64,000 nt of DNA from Nematostella vectensis (Eukaryota > Cnidaria > Anthozoa > Actiniaria > Edwardsiidae), in assembly GCF_932526225.1 (NCBI RefSeq), contig NC_064044.1, forward strand, positions 9,474,801 to 9,538,800. The letters run 5' to 3'. Under the pieces are notes generated by a model. That model was not told the origin of the DNA. It saw nothing but the letters and a program-made list of their open reading frames with translations, and did not search any database. This document shows, piece by piece, positions 43,687 to 64,000 of this stretch. Position 1 is the stretch's first letter. Each line of letters opens with the position of its first letter. Both the position numbers and the translations under genes were made by a program.

Positions 43687-44274
43687 GTAAAGGTGATGTT
43701 ACACGCGTCGTTTGCAACATCGTTCTTTTTATTTTTTTTTTTTTCGCGCAACAACTTACGCCACCATTTTCGGGGTAGGTTTTACACGGGTCGTTTTGCA
43801 ACATAGTTTGAAACAAAATTCTAGAGCCCAGGCTCCGCGCGCCTACATTTTTGTAAACAAAGATGGCGTCAATTCAAGAGTGGGCTATTCATCGACAACG
43901 ATTTGTTTGCATGTTACTTGCTATCGACGCAAAAGAAGAAAGAGGAATGTTTGGGGGGTAAAATAATCGGCATTTCTTAATGGAACGACGCCATTTTGTT
44001 TGTTGACACGACCTCGTTTGCATGCTCAAAACAAGATGGATTGTAGGATTTGTTGCACATACAAAACGACGACGTGCTGTCACACGGATCAATTTTTTTT
44101 TCATAATTCGTCATTTTTGGTGCAAGATTTTGATGCTGATTCAAAATGCTGCAGCACGTAGCAAAACAAAATGTTGCGTAAAAAACGAGACGGAAGACCA
44201 TGTTACACGGCAATCGTTTTTTCGTGCAGCATGTTGAGCAAAAAAGAACGATGTTGCAAAACGACGCACCTTTA
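43687..44274. mobile_element. 588-bp TIR element upstream of the EGF gene
   Basis: The left end GTAAAGGTG, then CGTCGTTTGCAACATCGTTC, is mirrored at the right by GAACGATGTTGCAAAACGAC, then GCACCTTTATG. Further TTGCAACAT/ATGTTGCA words recur inside. No transposase frame, so it is non-autonomous. Confidence 0.75.
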
Positions 44275-44684
44275 TGGGATCCTTCAAATGGTGCATTGGA
44301 CCTAAATACATGCCATTCCCATTTGGAATTTCTAGATTTTGCGAGATTTGTGGAATTTGCCAACAGAGATATCCTCTGATGAATTTTACGCCTTTCAACT
44401 GATAAAACAGATTACTCGCTTGATATAATTCGTATTGTTCTACTGAGAATGTGGCTGCTTTCATGAGAAACAGGTAACAATCTTTGGACCAGCGACTTCA
44501 GCCAAAGCCATCTTTAATAATAAATGAACACTATCAATCCAAGTATTAACAAAAATATGGGTCAAGAAGAAAACAAAAACAAAAGGCTTTAGGCTGAATA
44601 TTCATTGTTTTTAAATTTTGTTTTTAGTCTTTGTTTCAGTTAATGATGACTATTTATAAATTTTGATAACTCTAAGAAGAAAAA
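44275..44684 (+). other. EGF gene upstream region
   Basis: A strong acceptor-like TTTGTTTCAG at 44631-44640 and a donor-like CAG|GTAACA at 44473 suggest a 5' UTR intron. TATTTATAAAT at 44650 is too close to the ATG to be a comfortable TATA box. The transcription start is not placed. Confidence 0.4.
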
Positions 44685-62308
<17,624 letters not shown>

Positions 62309-63197
62309 GGAGGGTTGTATTGTGTTATTACTGCGAAACGAAAAGGTAAGGTTGAGGGTATAATGATGATGATTGTGCTGATGGTGCTGGTGATGATGAT
62401 AATGATGTGTGATATATGATACCGTGATGCTGATGAAGATGATAATGATGGTGATGGTGATGATAATTATAGTATAATGAGCATTCGAAATATTTCCTCG
62501 TATTTCGCTTTAAAGCAACGGTTATTATATAAAATAGTTTTTTTTTTTAATTATTTGGTTCAAGTTTATTGTATATTAAAGTTTCTGAATTGTGTTGTAT
62601 TCTTGAGTTTCTGGCTTGGGAATTTGCTAAATGAGCAATATAACCAGGATATCCCCTCCCCTCAAGACTGTTCCGCAAAATTCTGATCATCCTGGAGGAT
62701 GCACGGATTGCAATGGGTCGTATCTATTCACGTAGCTGAATAAGGTATAACTAATTATAGCAACCCAATCCCAGATATTCTACCCGGGTTTGTGATCTGG
62801 AAGCTGTTTAGAAGATGCCTGACGGTTCATCTTAAAGGTTAAAAGACCCGGGAGAGCCTGGAACTAGGCTGTGATTGTAGCATATTGGTCCTATTCGTCT
62901 CTCGCGAGCGTCGAGGGTTTAAGGGGGATTAGAGTGATTTAAAATTGAAGATCCTTTAGGACGAGAAAGGCATTTAGCGAACGTGTAGCATTTTCGTATT
63001 ATGAATATATCAGATTACTTCAACACTCGTCTTCCACCAGTTTTGGTCTTTTCTTTTTGATGATTTTTAGTTTTCTTGAATAAGAGTAGCTGTTTAAATT
63101 ATCATTTTCTCATAGCATCAGAATTAGGAAAATACACATCTGTGTGAAAAAAAGGAGAAAAGTTTCGCTATCTCTGTAAACGAAAAGAAGAAGAAAT
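62309..63197. other. AT-rich sequence after the last EGF exon
   Basis: GATGAT-rich stretch at 62360-62470. No EGF-like exon or other coding signal was found. Confidence 0.45.
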
Positions 63198-63336
<139 letters not shown>

Positions 63337-63913
63337 GTTTTCGGGCCGGTCAACGTTAATGGAAAGGAACTGCCTGTAGTCAAATCTGCTAAAATCTTAG
63401 GGATGACTCTATCTGATGATCTCACTTGGAACAATCACGTAACTGAGAGTATTAAGAAAGCGAATAAGAAATTGTATTTCTTGGTCCTTCTTAATTAAAA
63501 GGGCTGGTCTGAATTCTAGCGATATTGTCAATATATATTGTACCATGATTAGACCTGCACTAGAATACTGTTCAAATGTCTACCACAACGCTCTTAAAAA
63601 ATGTCTATCTGATGACATTGAGCGTGTCCAGAAAAGAGCTCTCTGCATTATAGTTCCTGATCTCTCCTATCAAGAGTGTCTTGCGAACTTTGATCTGAAC
63701 AGCTTAAGTTGGAGACGCTCAGCAAGCTGTATCAGAGTTTTCAATTACATTTTGAATAACGATGATCACAAGCTTAGATCTCTACTGCCCCCCGAACACC
63801 TGGGCTTGTATAACACCAGGAAAAAGCGTCAATTCGACCACCCGCGCTATTGTACAAACAGGAATAAGAACTCGTTCATCCTGGCAATGTGCTGCAAGGC
63901 AGACCTTATGTAA
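63337..63913 (+). pseudogene. Non-LTR retrotransposon (CR1/jockey-like) reverse transcriptase C-terminus, frameshifted
   Basis: Frame 1 reads KILGMTLSDDLTWNNHV and KKANKKLYFLVLL to a stop near 63498. A shift then gives IKRAGLNSSDIVNIYCTMIR, PALEYCSNVYHNALKK, IERVQKRALCII, and HKLRSLLPPEHLG to the stop at 63913. This motif order is the thumb/C-terminal part of non-LTR polymerase proteins. Nothing 5' of it is present, so it is a truncated dead copy. Confidence 0.87.
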
Positions 63914-64000
63914 ATAGTCGATTTCAAACTTTTAAATCAGTTTTATTATTCCCCAATAATTGTAAATAGGTCCTCATTTAATATATATTTATTCATTTTT
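63914..64000. other. Window end, probable retrotransposon 3' tail
   Basis: AT-rich, no coding signal. Confidence 0.4.

Overview
This is eukaryotic DNA, most likely from an invertebrate animal and probably an anthozoan cnidarian. The reasons are multi-exon genes with short GT-AG introns, one-exon-per-EGF architecture, IRF DNA-binding domains, a Penelope-like element, many small TIR elements and many microsatellites. The species call is inference; no marker in the window fixes it.

Layout. 1-9.4 kb holds no gene I can support. It is a repeat block (41-bp array, 199-bp, 192-bp and 623-bp duplications) and is strikingly G-poor on the + strand from about 1.4 to 7 kb. 9.5-21.6 kb is a 12-exon + strand gene for a predicted 2202-aa TASOR/TASOR2-type protein: a pseudo-PARP (DUF3715) domain, a SPOC-like domain, then a long low-complexity region with a 24-residue tandem repeat. 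21.6-24.5 kb is intergenic with small inverted-repeat elements. 24.8-34.7 kb is an 8-exon interferon regulatory factor gene (predicted 361 aa, here IRF-a). 34.7-38.4 kb is intergenic with fold-back DNA. 38.5-42.1 kb is a second, shorter IRF gene (predicted 220 aa, here IRF-b). 42.1-44.6 kb is intergenic with a TIR element. 44.7-62.3 kb is a gene of at least 17 exons for a secreted protein with an acidic/basic repeat N-terminus and about 15 EGF-like modules. A Penelope-like retroelement and large microsatellites lie in its introns. 62.3-64 kb holds an ATT microsatellite and a frameshifted non-LTR retrotransposon 3' fragment.

All four genes lie on the + strand. Exon boundaries were read by hand from splice consensus and reading-phase continuity: every gene gives an uninterrupted frame across all junctions (6609, 1086, 663 and about 3651 coding bases). 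The two IRF genes share exon phases and a short acidic exon motif, so they are tandem paralogues.

What the genes may do together is inference. TASOR is the scaffold of the vertebrate HUSH complex, which silences retroelements, and IRFs drive innate antiviral transcription, so a genome-defence gene lies beside two immune regulators. The IRF-b promoter region carries a palindromic kappaB site, a CRE-type site and a TATA box within 65 bp. The IRF-a promoter region carries a CRE-type site, two IRF-type sites and a TATA box. This suggests inducible, partly self-reinforcing control.
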